64,000 nt of DNA from Drechslerella dactyloides (lineage: Eukaryota; Ascomycota; Orbiliomycetes; Orbiliales; Orbiliaceae), in NCBI GenBank assembly GCA_020064725.1, contig JAGTWJ010000002.1, forward strand, positions 1,984,001 to 2,048,000, in the 5' to 3' direction. Made by a program: the position numbers and the translations under genes. The notes beneath the pieces were generated by a model, which saw only the letters and a program-made list of their open reading frames with translations, had not been told where the DNA came from and did no database searches. Of the stretch, positions 47,693-59,959 are shown piece by piece. The number at the start of each line of letters is the position of its first letter. The first letter of the stretch is position 1.

Positions 47693-48943
47693 TCACAGCT
47701 GGTCGTCGCCCAGCGGCAGACGGACCTGCTCGCCAGGCTTGAAGGCTGGCAGGCCAATGTACGGACATCCGTCACACCTAGTCATTCATCATCCACAAGC
47801 TCAGCTTCGTCCTAAACGCTCGATCTATAGCGACACGGATGGGGGGACTCCCTACCTGAATGCGTCCCCCAAGTAGCAGTTCCCGCAGCTGCTGGCCTTC
47901 CCTTCGACCGTAAAGTCAATTTCCGCGAGATCGTCCTGCCCGAGCTTGACGGCGGGGGCAGCAGCCGCAGCTGCAGCCTTCAGGGCGGCGTCTGCAGCAT
48001 TCCGCTTCGCGCGGTCCTCGGCATCGATTTTCTCCTTCAGGCCGCAGGTGCAGTCTTTGCAGGCACGCCGACGCTTGCCTGGCTTTGGGCGGCATTCCGG
48101 GGCTGCCAGAATATAAAAAAAGTTACACAAGCATTAGTTTATCACATGTGCAAAATTGGAAAGATGTCTACACTATATAGGAGGGCTTTCGTCGAGGGAC
48201 GTACGTTGCTGTACGGGCATAGCTAGGTCGGAGTCGTCCAGCAGAGTGTTCTCATCGATCAGGTCGTCATCGTCATCGTCTTCCTCCCCAAAGTCGGCAT
48301 TAAGGTCATCTCCTAGATCTACGTAACCAATCTTGTACTCTTTCACAGCAGGTTTTATGTTCGCCGCAGCTGCAGCTGGGGCGGTGGCACTGCTGCTGCC
48401 GCTGGGCACGGCTCCAGCCTTCTCGTTAGACGGTGAATCCTCGGACGGCTTGTCCTTCCTCTTCCCCAGGCGCAGCGGCACGGCGGCGGCCTTGCCATAG
48501 TCGGGTTTGGAGAAAGAGAGCGAGCCGTCGGCGTTGGCGTCGTTGACGAGGAGTCCCGCGAGGACGACGTGCAGCCGGTCGATATGCTTGAGAGCGTCGT
48601 TGTTTTCTGCGATCCACCTCGAGCCAGGCGCCATGGACGCCGTGATCTTCTGCAGGACGGGCGAGTCGATGGCGAAGGACGACGAGGTTGCAGCGGGGTC
48701 GGAGAGCAGGATGACGGTGGCGTACGCCTCAGCGGGCAGATTGACGAGGCCGAGGGCTATCCGGTCCAGCATCTGGACGTCCGTGGAGGACCGCGGGTGC
48801 GTGGCGAGGGCGGCCTGGAGGATCTCCGGGTTGGCGGCGACGGCGGGCGGGCATAGCAGCAGGGTCTTCGCGGCGGGCTTGCCGGCGGGAGCATCGACGG
48901 GGGCAAAGTCGTCGGAGAAGTCGACAGCTGCGGGCGGGGCCAT
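47693..48943 (-). CDS. dre2: Fe-S cluster assembly protein Dre2 (anamorsin/CIAPIN1)
   Basis: Three exons (48943-48205, 48102-47856, 47777-47693) encode 356 residues. Residues 20-165 form a degenerate methyltransferase-like domain ([21 protein letters not shown]). An acidic linker ([16 protein letters not shown]) follows. The CIAPIN1 domain has cysteines C250, C261, C264 and C266 (CX10CX2CXC, the [2Fe-2S] motif) and C319, C322, C330 and C333 (CX2CX7CX2C). The twin CX2C motif is split by the last intron and ends in [16 protein letters not shown]. Dre2 receives electrons from the diflavin reductase Tah18 for cytosolic Fe-S assembly. All eight cysteines are present. Confidence 0.95.
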
Positions 48944-51105
48944 GTTTGAATATATGTAGAGCTGTTGGAGGGAGCTGCTTATCCGAGCAGGTGGATGCGA
49001 TGGCGGAGGTGGTGATGGTGATTTTTACGGAGGGGGCCTCGAGATCAAGACGGGCAGGCTGTCCAAGTTGCGAACTGGAAAAGGCTGATTTCAAAGCGCA
49101 TTACTAATCCGAGCACAACCTCAGTCCACCTCTATCAATTCACGACATCACAAAATGCAATGGGACCACTACGACAGGCATCCTAGGAGAGATGGACGGA
49201 GTTATGGATATGGATATGGATATGGCAGCAGGAGGAGGGCCGATGTCGCCCTCGTCCGGGTCTCGTCCGCCGCTGGAGCCAATCGATCCGGGTCCCAATC
49301 GGCATGGCGAGACGAGAATTAGCTGAGCACGAGCTGAGCAGCCATGCAGGTTTGCATGCATGCATGCACGAACGAGCGAGACGACGGTCATGGCCCCGTC
49401 GGGCAATCGACCATCCACCCATCCACGACGCTGAGAGTTGGGAAGCTGACTAGCCGGTTGACCAGTCTCGCCTCTGATTAGCGCGGGGCCCCTGCTCCTG
49501 CAGAGCGGCCGGCTGTTCCCACGAGAGCAGCTGTTGCAACTTTGACTTTTGACGGAGGCTGGGAGCAGGTCAGCGAGTGCTCGATCAAGTGCGGGGTGGA
49601 GGGAGGTGAGGAATCCGGGGTCGGTTGCACCCCGGCGCTCGAAGGGCATCCTGGCAGGACGAGCAGATTGATGATGCCACAATCGTCGAGGAAGGGTGCC
49701 ATCAGCATGTCCGGTATCATGCACGAGCAGACAAGCTGCCAGCCCGCCAGGCGGGATAATTCGTACAGACGCCAGGGTGGATGGCGGGAGTTGCAGACGA
49801 AGCATCAATCGGGACGCAATGATGCGGGCAAGGTTAATCGAGGTGGATTAATCGGCCGTCGTCATCTTGTCAGGTGCAGCCAGCCAGCCTGCATCCGGAG
49901 GCTTTTCCCTCTCGCGCTGGCCGTATTTAAGGCACGAAGGCCGCCCCGCCGTCGTTTCTCCGGATCCAATCTCGCACCTCCTCCGCCTCCGTCGCCATCC
50001 TATCGTATCCTATCGCCATCTCCATCGTCACTTGACAATTTGCTGTGGACACTCGCACCGTACGCTGCCGTTGCACAAACTGACCGCGGCTGACGTCCGT
50101 ATATAAGCACAGTACATCCATCTCTCCATCGCACACGGTAAGTGGCCCACTTCAGCTCGTAGACACTCCCTCGTCATCGTCATCATCGTCGTTTCGTCCC
50201 GTCGCCCGGCTTCCCCGCAGCGCTTCCTGCCACCGATCTCGCTGTCCGCTGTCGTGCGCTTCACACCCCGGTCCTCTAGCTCCTTTGTAATCGTAACTCC
50301 TGCAAACTTCCCCGCAGTCGCGTGCCCCGGTCACGCTGGCTCTCCAGCGCCACCTCGACAGACGTGTCCGGCTCCACGTAGACTTGCTACCTGCTCGTGA
50401 GTCAGCGGGCGGCGGTCTCGTCTCGTCCATTGACGCCAGCTTCCAGGGAGCTCTGGAGCCGCCCGGTCTCTCTCGCCTTTGCCCGGCGGAGTACGTTTCT
50501 TGCTTTTGAATTCTGTTACGTTTGAGAGTTCTGCCGCGCCCCCTGCAAGCTTGCCCTGGCCGGCTCGGCTGGTCACCCCACAATCACCCCTTCCAGGCTC
50601 CAGCTCCCGGCCCGGCCACCGCCCGAGGAGGAGAAAGGACGTCGAGGACGTCGAGGCTGCGAGGGAATCCCCCCTTCAATCGCGGCCGGCAGCGCACATC
50701 GTGGCCTGACGCGGGCAGCATTGACTCTGATTCACGCTTCCGCGATGACTCTGTGTAGCAGATTCTGCGTCGGATCCGCTGCCGGGCAGGGATGCATTTC
50801 ATCATGGCGCCGGGGCTATGAGATAATGCGTCGGCAGCGGTGACCTCATCCGCTCCCTATCGCGAACTCTACATATAAAAGACCCCTCCCCCACACTCCA
50901 TAGTAGCGCACACGCATGCACATACTACGTACTACTTAGTACTCGCACCCACGCACACGTACACATTGCATACCTCTTGCACACGAATGCATCTTCTAAA
51001 CCCAATTGTTCTCCTCCAATAGACTCTCGATCCGTCCTCCACCAGCAGTCCGTCAAAGTTATCCCCTGCTTGTCCTACCACGCGACACAGATCCATTCCG
51101 CCACG
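48944..51105. promoter_or_regulatory. 2.2-kb divergent region, dre2 / stf2
   Basis: No gene recognised; a 222-residue minus frame (49140-49808) lacks domains. A GATATG run (49195-49224) and TGCATGCATGCATGC (49347-49361) are present. Two TATA elements face right: GTATATAAG at 50099-50107 and TATAAAA at 50874-50880, the latter followed at once by CCCCT. The second fits the stf2 promoter; the first may drive a longer leader or another transcript. Confidence 0.5.
50874..50887 (+). promoter_or_regulatory. TATA box and STRE-like CCCCT before stf2
   Basis: TATAAAA (50874-50880) followed by GACCCCT, where CCCCT is the stress-response element bound by Msn2-type factors in yeast. Spacing to the ATG is about 225 bases. 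CCCCT overlapping the TATA flank may be chance. Confidence 0.35.
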
Positions 51106-51634
51106 ATGACCCGCACGACCAAAGCCAACGACATCCCCCACAACAACCCCGAGGCCGCCATCCTCATGGTCGAGAGCAATGTCCCAAAGTTCTTCGCCAA
51201 GAACGGCTTTGTAGACACCGCTCCATCCAAGACCAAGAAGGACGGCGGCGGCAAGGGTAACTGGTAAGTTCAAACTCCACCCAAAAACCACAAAGTCCAC
51301 CTGTCGAGCCGGTCAGTTGACAGCATTCTTGCGCAGGGGCCAACCCGGCGACGAGATCGAAGATCTCGACGAATTCAACATGACCCGCCCGCGCCGCTAC
51401 TCCAACTCCTCCTCGCCGACGCAAAAGTTCGAGCTCAAGAACAAGTTTGAGGTCCACGAGGAAGAGCCGCTCTACGAAGAAGACCGCCACGGCCCCACCG
51501 CCGAGGACCGCGCTGCTGGCGATGCCCCGGTCAACGGGACCGTCACCGGCACCGTCACCACCAATGGGACCACCACTGCCAACGACACCGTAGCTGCAGG
51601 CAGCTCCGGGTCCGGCGAGGCATTCCGCCCTTAG
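51106..51634 (+). CDS. Stf2/Tma10-like hydrophilin
   Basis: Two exons (51106-51263, 51337-51634) encode 151 residues. The central motif GGGKGNWGQPGDEIEDLDEF, split by the intron inside the Trp codon, and the start MTRTTKANDIPHNN are typical of the fungal STF2-like family. The rest is charged and disordered, with a Thr/Asn/Gly-rich C-terminus. Yeast Stf2 stabilises the ATP synthase-inhibitor complex and protects cells during desiccation. Tma10 associates with ribosomes. Which role applies here cannot be told. The intron is 73 bases. Confidence 0.75.
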
Positions 51635-52642
51635 ACTCTAGATTTACTTCTACAAACACATAACGCAAGCGGGGAACGCAAATACACCCCGCAATGCAAC
51701 GCGATTGAATGGGATAGGATGGGGGTATGGTGTCGGTTTAACACGCGATTATCTTTTTCTGCTTTTCATGCTCTCTCTCAGTCTTAAGTATTATCTCGCT
51801 ATTGCTACTATATTGTACAGTTGTACAATCACCAACAGACAGACCATCTCTTTTGCCGCCGCTTTCGCCGTCGCCCTCTTTCCTGTTTGGGGACTCCACG
51901 GCGGATGTCACATCACATGTAGAAGAGGGCAGGACGGAAGCACGGCAAAGAAGCAAGGTCGCGGTGAAAGAATTGAAAAGTCCGGCATATGCTCCATGGA
52001 TGTGTGTAAATATTCTGGAAGGCTGGACTCGGGGGTCGGTTGCTTCTATTCGCATGTAATCTAACGGAATGGAAGGAACGGGAAGGAAAGGAAAGGATAG
52101 GAAGCGATTCGATTGAACGAACAAATGAATGGAAAGGAAATCCACCGGACGTCACGTCACCGTATGTGCCTGCTCATACGTATAATGAATATTTCGGATG
52201 GCGAAATGCCACCGTTTCCGAATCCACCGGCCTCGTATTCCGCGAGCAGCTGCGCCATCCTAATGCGTATACGCCGCATCGAAGCTCGGGAGGGGCAACG
52301 TTCGGTGCTGCCGTCGGCCAGCTGCAGCCGAGTGCTTCGATCGAGCCGCGGCGCAAATGTGCAGATGCGCCGACCGATTCTTTAAATGTCCGTCAGAAGC
52401 AAACCCTCCGTGTAGCACACAGTATACACATATCCATCTGACTACGTCGTCGGGATATCTGTCGTACGCAATGTTTGCATAACCGTACGTCGTATACCGG
52501 ACGCTTCAGAATAGTATATCTAGCCTGCAGCCCGCTGGTATATGTGCAACAACTGCAACACCAGGACCACACGCAAACGACATCACGATCCCACGTCTAT
52601 ATAGCCGGATATTATAGACACCCTCGACAAAAAAAAATAAAA
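51635..52642. other. spacer between stf2-like and paraoxonase genes
   Basis: A 1.0-kb spacer between two + strand genes. GGAAAGGAAAGGA repeats lie at 52078-52100. TATATAG at about 52597-52603 is only about 45 bases before the next ATG and may be its TATA box. No gene seen. Confidence 0.45.
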
Positions 52643-54411
52643 ATGCACGCGGCACTCGGCGCGGCGCTTACCGCCGCCCTCGCGCTGCTCGCCAGCTACC
52701 TCGTCCCCTGGGCCGCCCGCTACCCCGCCCTCCTCGGCACCAGCCGCGTCTGGCAGCCGGACCCGCAGTTCGCGACCCTCCGCGACCGCTGCACGGCGCT
52801 GTACCCGGCCGAGCTGACGGGATGCGAAAAGTTCAAGATTGTCGGGGATAATTTGTTCGCGGCCTGCGTCGCGGATTGGGATGTGCGGCGGCGGTGGTTC
52901 CCGCCCATGCGCTTGTTCGATCGCGAGCTCGGCGGGCGGGAGGGCGCCATCCGCGACCGCGTGTACAAGCTGGACTTGAAGGTGCACACCTACCCGTTCA
53001 TCTCCAATGGTATATCGATGCTGGGAATGGGTACTGATTCGGTGCATTTAGACGAAGGAGTTGACGCGCCTTGATATGGCCAACTTTCCGGAGACCCTGG
53101 ACTTCTGCGCGCATGGTGGGTCATTGATATTCATTCACACTTTGCCCGTGATATATATATCGACTACACAATGCGCAAGTCGTGCAGCGAGCTAATGCAA
53201 TGTTGCAGGCATGGACGTGCTCGAGGTTGCCCCCGGCGAGTTCTCGCTCTTCCTCGTCAACCACCGCCGCGACGGCTCCGTCATCGAGAGCTTCAAGCAC
53301 AAGGCCGGCACTCGCGAGATCGTGCACGCTGCCACGTACAACGGTGCGTCCACATACTCTGATCAATTAAAATTGCGTAGATACGAATTGGACTATTCGT
53401 GCTGAGATGTTGGTTGGTAAACACAGGCACGACGTACGGCTTGTACAATCCGAATGACGTCTTTGCCATCCCCGTCTCCGCTGAGAGCCCCGAGCGGGAG
53501 AACGCATTCTTCGTCACGAACGACCACTGGTTCAAAGACAGCACCTTTGGCAAGCTGATCGAGATTAATCTCCGCTTGCCTACGGGTTCTGTCTTCTACC
53601 ACTCGGCATCGACGGGCTTCCACAAAGTCCTAGGCGGCCTCGCAAACGCGAATGGTATGACTATCCTTTCATTGCATGAATCATACTCAGTTTCCATCAC
53701 CTCATCGACCATACTTCAGTCTCTAACGAGGTGATTGTTGTTGTAACACGCAGGAATCGCCGGCTTCCAACCCGCGTCTCTCACCTCCCCCGCTCCTCGG
53801 AACACCCTCTTCGTCGCCGCCATCCTCGACGGCCGCGTGACCGCCTACAACTACAAACCCGGCGCGGTCCTCAGCGCGGACGGCCTCACGAAGCTCAAGG
53901 CCTTCAACTTGGATATCATCATGGACAACCTTGCCGTCAGCGCGGACGGGAAATGGCTGTACATGGCCGGCCACGGCGAGCCGCAGACGCTGCCGCAGCA
54001 CTTCGCCGCACCAGAGGAGGTAGCCTCCGCGGGAGTGACATACCGGGTATCGCTGACGGAGCTGGGCGGGCACTTTGGCACGCGCGGGGAGACGGGCGAG
54101 TCGCGGGTGGAGAAGATTGTGGTTGATAGGGGTGGGGTGTTTGGGAATGGGTCGACGACGGCGATGGGGGATGATGACAGGAATAAGTTTTGGCTGAGCG
54201 GGTTGACTTTTAAAGGTGAGTTCACCCGCTCGTTCACTCTGTCCCTTTAGTTTACCGATCTATGCTGGCTCTGGAGGGAGGATCTGTTGTTATGCTTTTG
54301 TTCTGAGGGATGAGCTAACGAGGCGGTGTTCTAGGGATTCTGGAGTGCGACCTTCTTGCGCCGCGAAAGGACGCTGACGTCAGTGCCGACTACGAGGACG
54401 AAGAGGAGTAA
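52643..54411 (+). CDS. paraoxonase/arylesterase-family protein, membrane-anchored
   Basis: Six exons (52643-52981, 53052-53115, 53209-53343, 53427-53654, 53754-54215, 54335-54411) encode 434 residues. A hydrophobic N-terminus (ALGAALTAALALLASYLVP) looks like a signal anchor. The rest fits a six-bladed propeller of the PON type. Motifs aligning with PON1: CAHG and LVNH (His115/His134 dyad), NPNDVF (Asn168-Asp169), VTNDHWF, NANGI (Asn224), MDNLAV (Asp269-Asn270) and MAGHG (His285). PON1 Glu53 matches a Glu, but Asp54 appears as Lys. The first intron donor is taken at GTGCAC (52982); other donors give a stop. Fungal members have unknown substrates, possibly lactones. Confidence 0.78.
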
Positions 54412-54959
54412 CACATTGGGTGTTCCCTAATTAAATACTTGGTTACCTATGTATCATCTTTCTTCGTTTCGAGATCGATTCGATAGCACTGGGCGATGGG
54501 GCGATGTATCAACGATCGCTTTCCAAAATTTGCACTCTAGTACTCTTGCATGTATAGTAATATATAAGATATGATCAAGGTTGTTCTCTGCGCACCAAAA
54601 GTCTAGGCAGATTGACAAAATATCTCCGAACCTATAAGCTAAACACACGCTTGTTCATCTAGAGATGCAATTGCGTATGTCACGTCACGATGAGCAATAG
54701 ACTCGTCCTCACCAGTCCTAGGGTCATGAGATCGAGGTTTGCGTTGCTGTGTTGCATGTTGTCGTTATCGATAAGGGCTGGCAGCCCTGCGCGCAACTTG
54801 TGCTCAAGCGAAAAAAAAGAACAGCTTCAATGTTCACATTTTTGTGGACCGGCCAGCTTTTTCCACATCGACAACCAACCCCGGCAGCTCGACACCACGA
54901 CACCGACAACGGACACCGACATCTATATCCCCCGCCGACACTAACAGCACATCGCCATC
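54412..54959. other. spacer, paraoxonase 3' UTR and rpl8 promoter
   Basis: A 548-base spacer. The sequence just upstream of rpl8 (54880-54959) is pyrimidine-poor AC-rich. No gene seen. Confidence 0.45.
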
Positions 54960-56219
54960 ATGGTAAGGCCCGCTGAGATACCACCCTCGCAGCAGTCGCC
55001 CTCATGACAACCGTCATGCTCGATCTCCACATTCGAACACATCGATACATGGATTGATGGATGGATGGAAGAGACACCTGGTCGGGGCAAGATATACGCC
55101 AGCATGAAGTCACGTCTACTCTGTAGATGAATGACGAAAGCTGAGCGTTTCTTGACACACACCCGCCAGGCCGTCCATGGGGCGAGGACCGGTCGTTTTA
55201 TCGCGACGCCAGGTGCCTCTAGAGCTGCACGTTTTTGATACAGGTCCAGATGCTGATCAGAAACTCTTCTCCATGACCAGCCCCCGAAAGGAAAGAAAGC
55301 CGCACCCGCGCCGTTCCCCCAGTCCAAGGCTGGGGCCAGCAAGGGCAAGGCCAAGGTACGTCAAAAACCTGTCCCTTCTTGCAGTACTTTATGCAGAACC
55401 GCGCTCGCACGGTGCGAGCGGTGATTCTAACACCGTCGTCTTGTAGAACCCCCTGATCGAGAAGCGGTCCCGCAACTTCTCCATCGGCCAGGACATCCAG
55501 CCCAAGCGCAACCTCTCGCGTATGGTCAAGTGGCCCGAATACGTCCGCATCCAGCGCCAGAAGAAGATCCTCAACCTGCGCCTCAAGGTCCCGCCCGCAA
55601 TCTCCCAGTTCCAGAACGTCCTCGACAAGAACTCCGCCACCCAGACCTTCAAGCTGTGCAACAAGTACCGCCCGGAGACCAAGGCCGAGCGCAAGGAGCG
55701 TCTGACCAAGGAGGCTGCCGCTGTCGCCGACGGCAAGAAGAAGGAGGAAGTTAGCAAGAAGCCGTATACCGTCAAGTACGGCCTGAACCATGTCGTCGGC
55801 CTGATCGAGAACAAGAAGGCGTCGCTGGTCCTGATCGCCAACGATGTTGACCCCATCGAGCTGGTTGTTTTCCTGCCGGCTCTGTGCCGCAAGATGGGCG
55901 TCCCCTACGCCATCATTAAGGGCAAGGCCCGCCTGGGTACCGTTGTCCACAAGAAGGTGAGATAAACTCTGCACAATCCTTAAATTCTTTGGTAACCCTG
56001 CTAACTGCTTTTCTGTAGACTGCCGCCGTCCTGGCTTTCACTGAGGTCCGTGCGGAAGACAAGGGCGAGCTGTCGTCGCTGGTCCAGACGGTCAAGTCTG
56101 GCTACATGGAGAAGTACGAGGACGCCCGACGGAAATGGGGCGGCCACATCCTGGGTGCCAAGGCCGTTGCGAAGGAGCTGAAGAAGAAGAAGGCCCTGGA
56201 GAGCGCGCTCAAGATCTAA
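54960..56219 (+). CDS. rpl8: cytosolic ribosomal protein eL8
   Basis: Four exons (54960-54962, 55281-55355, 55447-55956, 56019-56219) encode 262 residues. The first exon is the ATG alone, followed by a 318-base intron, an arrangement common in ribosomal protein genes. The protein starts [16 protein letters not shown] after the Met. The eL8/L7Ae body includes [59 protein letters not shown] and [13 protein letters not shown]. It is a 60S subunit component, called Rpl8 in yeast and L7A in mammals. Intron 2 contains a strong hairpin. The 3' UTR opens with a T14 run. Confidence 0.96.
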
Positions 56220-56919
56220 TTTTTTTTTTTTTTCTTTCTTTCTTTCCATTACGCTTTATCCTTCATGTCTATATTACGCATTACGTCTCCCACGGTGTTC
56301 TTATGGTCGGTCACTTCTAGCTACTTGTAATCGGTATGCGTTATGCACGTCCACTTCGGTCTGCACTGGCCTGTGGACTTAGCTAGTCTTCTCAATCAGT
56401 TATACCCACCAGCGGACTGTCGTGTAATAGCACAATGTTGTAGTAGAAAAATTGCGGCCGTGCATGCCGCTTGCCTAATACGACCGATGCAACAACAGCG
56501 GACGAACACGCATGTGATGATATCTCCGGCGTCGCGGCGCCCACTTCTTCGGTCCGAGAAAAACGACAGCCGTGCTACTATCGCGCTGCGAAAAACCCAT
56601 GCCGGCTGTCGCATCGTCCTCGGCGGGCTGCCGGCGGGCACTTTTGTGACATTCCCACAGCAATTCGTGGAAGAATTGGCCTCCAATCTCCGCCCACCAC
56701 ACGCGCAACGCATCCCCGCCATATAAATACGTCCCGCGGCAGCGCATGCATGTCGCACAGCCCGCCCTCCTCACATCCCGACTCCACCTCATCGCCAGAT
56801 TGCCCTGTCCGTCGTCGTGGAGAGCCCGTGCGAGCGACTGCCGCCGACGTCTAGCATTGATACATCACCGCGCGCTTGACAGGATAGACATAGGATCATT
56901 ATATAATAGCTTCGTCACG
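56220..56919. promoter_or_regulatory. spacer, rpl8 3' UTR and glycerol kinase promoter
   Basis: A 700-base spacer. It begins with a poly(T)/TTTC tract, the likely rpl8 3' UTR. ATATAAATAC at 56721-56730 is a good TATA box about 195 bases before the glycerol kinase ATG. No gene seen. Confidence 0.5.
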
Positions 56920-59086
56920 ATGGGCAAGTTCACGGCGGCCATCGACCAGGGGACCACCTCGACCAGGTTCTTCATCTTTGACGACAAGGGCGAACCTGTG
57001 GCCAAGCACCAGCAGGAATTTAACCAGATCTATCCTCACGCCGGGTACGGTGTCCCGCGACGACTCCTAGCTAGCTTTACTAGATATATCACTGTGCACG
57101 CGACTGACTGACGTAAAACAGATGGATCGAGCACGACCCCGCTGTGCTCGTCGAGTCCGCGCGTGATTGCATGCGGGTGGCCACCGAGCAGTTTCTCGCC
57201 CTCGGCCACAAACCCGAGGACATTGCCGCCATCGGTATCACCAACCAGCGAGAAACATCGGTAAGCAGAGCTGACACATACCTATATATGTCTATTTCTG
57301 CTTACACGGGGGGATATATAATCACAGGTAGTCTGGGACGCTCGCACCGGCAAGGCGCTCCACAACGCCATCGTCTGGTGCGACAGCCGCACCACGCACA
57401 TCGTCCGCGACTTGAAGGGTAAGAAGGGCGCGGACACGATCCTGCAGCGCACGGGCCTGCCGCTCTCCACCTACCCGTCCGCCGTCAAGATCAAGTGGAT
57501 CCTCGAGCACTGCAAGCCCGCCCGCGAGGTCTACGAGGCCGGGCACCTAGCCTTCGGCACCGTCGATTCTTGGCTGCTGCACAACCTGGCCGTAGGACCG
57601 GACGGCGAAAAGCTGCATGTGACGGACGTGACGAACGCCTCCCGCACGCAGCTGCTGAACCTCGACTCGCTCGATTCCGAAGACTCGTTCAAGTTCGACG
57701 ACGAACTCGTCCGCTTCTTCGAGCTCGAGAAACTGCGGCTGCCGAGGGTGGCGCCGTCGTCTCATGCCGACGCTTACGGCGTGGTCGCAGACGGCCCGCT
57801 GAAGGGGGTGAGGGTCACCGGCTGTCTCGGCGACCAAAGCGCCGCGCTGGTCGGCCAGAAAGCGTTCGAGAAGGGGATGGCGAAGAACACTTACGGCACC
57901 GGCTGCTTTATGCTGTACAATACGGGAAACACACCGGTGATCTCGAAGAATGGCTTGCTCACGACCGTCGCCTTCCAGCTACAGGGCTCCAAGCCCGTAT
58001 ATGCGCTCGAGGGGTCGATCGCCGTCGCCGGATCTGCGGTCAAGTTCCTGCGAGACAATCTCGGTATCATACAGGAAGCGCACGAGGTCGGCCCGCTGGC
58101 TGCAAAGGTCTCCGGTATGCTATAGCTAGTCTTCGGTCAGAGTGAGAGAGGGGTGCTGACGTTCAAAGATAGCGGAGGCGTCGTCTTCGTCACAGGTGGG
58201 TGCCGGCTTTGCTACTATGCATGTCCAGCGGACCGTATTGGCTGACAATTGGTAAATAGCATTCGCCGGCCTGTTTGCGCCATACTGGATTGACGATGCG
58301 CAGGGAACGATATGTAAGCTGGTGCGGCCGGAGCATCGGATGTTGAACTGTCACCACTGACGTCTGCTTGTCACAGTCGGCATAACGAATTATACGACCC
58401 GCGAGCACATTTGCAGAGCTACAGTCGAGGCCACGTGCTTTCAGGTACGACAACAAGTCTGCGAATGCTCGTAAAATGCGTCAACTGACAAAATGACTTC
58501 ATTAAGACCAAGGCGATTATTGACGCCATGGAGAAAGGTATATTAGATTTCATGCACCCGAATTTTACAATAGAACACCTACTAAGCTACACATGCGGAT
58601 ATCAGACAGCGGCATCGAGATCAAGAACCTCGCCGTAGATGGCGGCATGAGCAATTCGGACGAGTGCATGCAGGTCAGTATCCCTTCTCAGAATCTAAAC
58701 TCACCAGCGCGGACGCTGACACCATTTTTCTACGTGGCAACAGTTGCAAGCAGATATAATAGGTACGTTTAAACTGACGATCCGATACGTATTTCCACAC
58801 TATCGATCACCGCAGCTCACACTCCGGTCTATCTCAAGGAATCAAAGTCGACCGCCCCGCGATGCGGGAAACCACCGCCCTCGGAGCCGCCATCGCCGCC
58901 GGCTTTGGCGTCGGCCTCTGGCACGACTTTAGCGACCTCAAGGGCGTGAACGCGCGCAACCATAAGGCTTTCACCGCGCGGACGACGCAGGAGCAGCGCG
59001 CAAGGCAGTTCAAACGCTGGGGCAAGGCTGTCGAGATGTCCAAGGGCTGGCTGAGCACCGAGGACATTGACCGCGAATACGATTGA
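56920..59086 (+). CDS. glcA: glycerol kinase
   Basis: Ten exons (56920-57044, 57122-57260, 57328-58114, 58169-58195, 58260-58313, 58377-58444, 58507-58537, 58606-58673, 58744-58762, 58839-59086) encode 521 residues of the FGGY kinase family. Seen: the N-terminal ATP site [15 protein letters not shown], glycerol-binding GITNQRETS and [20 protein letters not shown], the phosphate-binding [29 protein letters not shown] and the C-terminal [20 protein letters not shown]. It phosphorylates glycerol to glycerol 3-phosphate (Gut1 in yeast), the first step of glycerol use. Seven of nine introns crowd into the last 1 kb, with exons of 27, 31 and 19 bases. All joints rebuild family motifs, so the gene looks intact. 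Confidence 0.95.
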
Positions 59087-59959
59087 CTGGCCGGCCTGCG
59101 TGTCAGCTACTCGGCCATCAAGTCCTATTTACTCCGTTTAGCGCGATATCGTAGGGCCGGCTGACGGGTGTAGATTGCCCGTTTGAACATCTAGAGCCGT
59201 TTTGAGGCTTCCGCGTAGGAGTATATCTACCTGTATCATGCATATCCAGAAATGCCAGTCTCGTATGTACCATAGAATAGCTACTCGATCGACAGGTTAT
59301 ACGCATAATGCTATTTATATATATGGCTGGCTTGGGAAAATGCTGGAAACAACATCCGACGGATGCACGCACGACTCTTTATAATGCTCTCTTTCTGGAT
59401 GGTCCTCTCGTCCCAGATCCCCAGCTTCCTCCTATACATCCATCCGTTCGTCCTCTCGTCCTCCATTCCCTCTTCTGCATGCATGTCGAGGGCACATAAT
59501 TACAATATGTCTCGTGAAAAATCCATATGATACAGTAAAGAATAAACAGCGAAATCTCAGAAGAAAAAAAAGGAAAGCCGTCTGATGCCACGTGTAAGCA
59601 GCACAATAGCGACGCAGTAGCGCAGTTTTATAATATTATAATGCGGGGAAATTTTTATAAGAATTTCGGGGGAACTCCGTGACCGCGTAACGTAGCGAAT
59701 TTCTTGAGGGGAGAACATTCATGAGCTTAGGATCATTATCATTAAATTATCCTTGGCTCTTCTCATCTGCATGACTGAATGGCTGGCAAAGTGGCCGATT
59801 GATGGACTCTCCGCACACTCTTGCCACCGCACCAATCTTAACCAACTTTGCTTTTTACCTTTAATGTTTCTTTTTTTTTTTTTGGGAGGGGGTTTTCTTT
59901 CTTTCTAGATGCAGGCTGGTTTGTAGAACGGGTCATCTAACATCATTATATAACCCAGC
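59087..59959. other. convergent 3' intergenic, glycerol kinase / yme1
   Basis: An 873-base AT-rich spacer with a T14 run at about 59869-59882. No gene seen. Confidence 0.5.

Noticed and set aside
49140..49808. A 222-residue minus frame in the dre2/stf2 spacer
   Set aside because: Contains repeat-coded runs (alternating Ile/Ser from GATATG) and no recognisable domain.
54963..55280. Box C/D snoRNA inside the long rpl8 intron 1
   Set aside because: I found no convincing RTGATGA C box paired with a CTGA D box and terminal stem.
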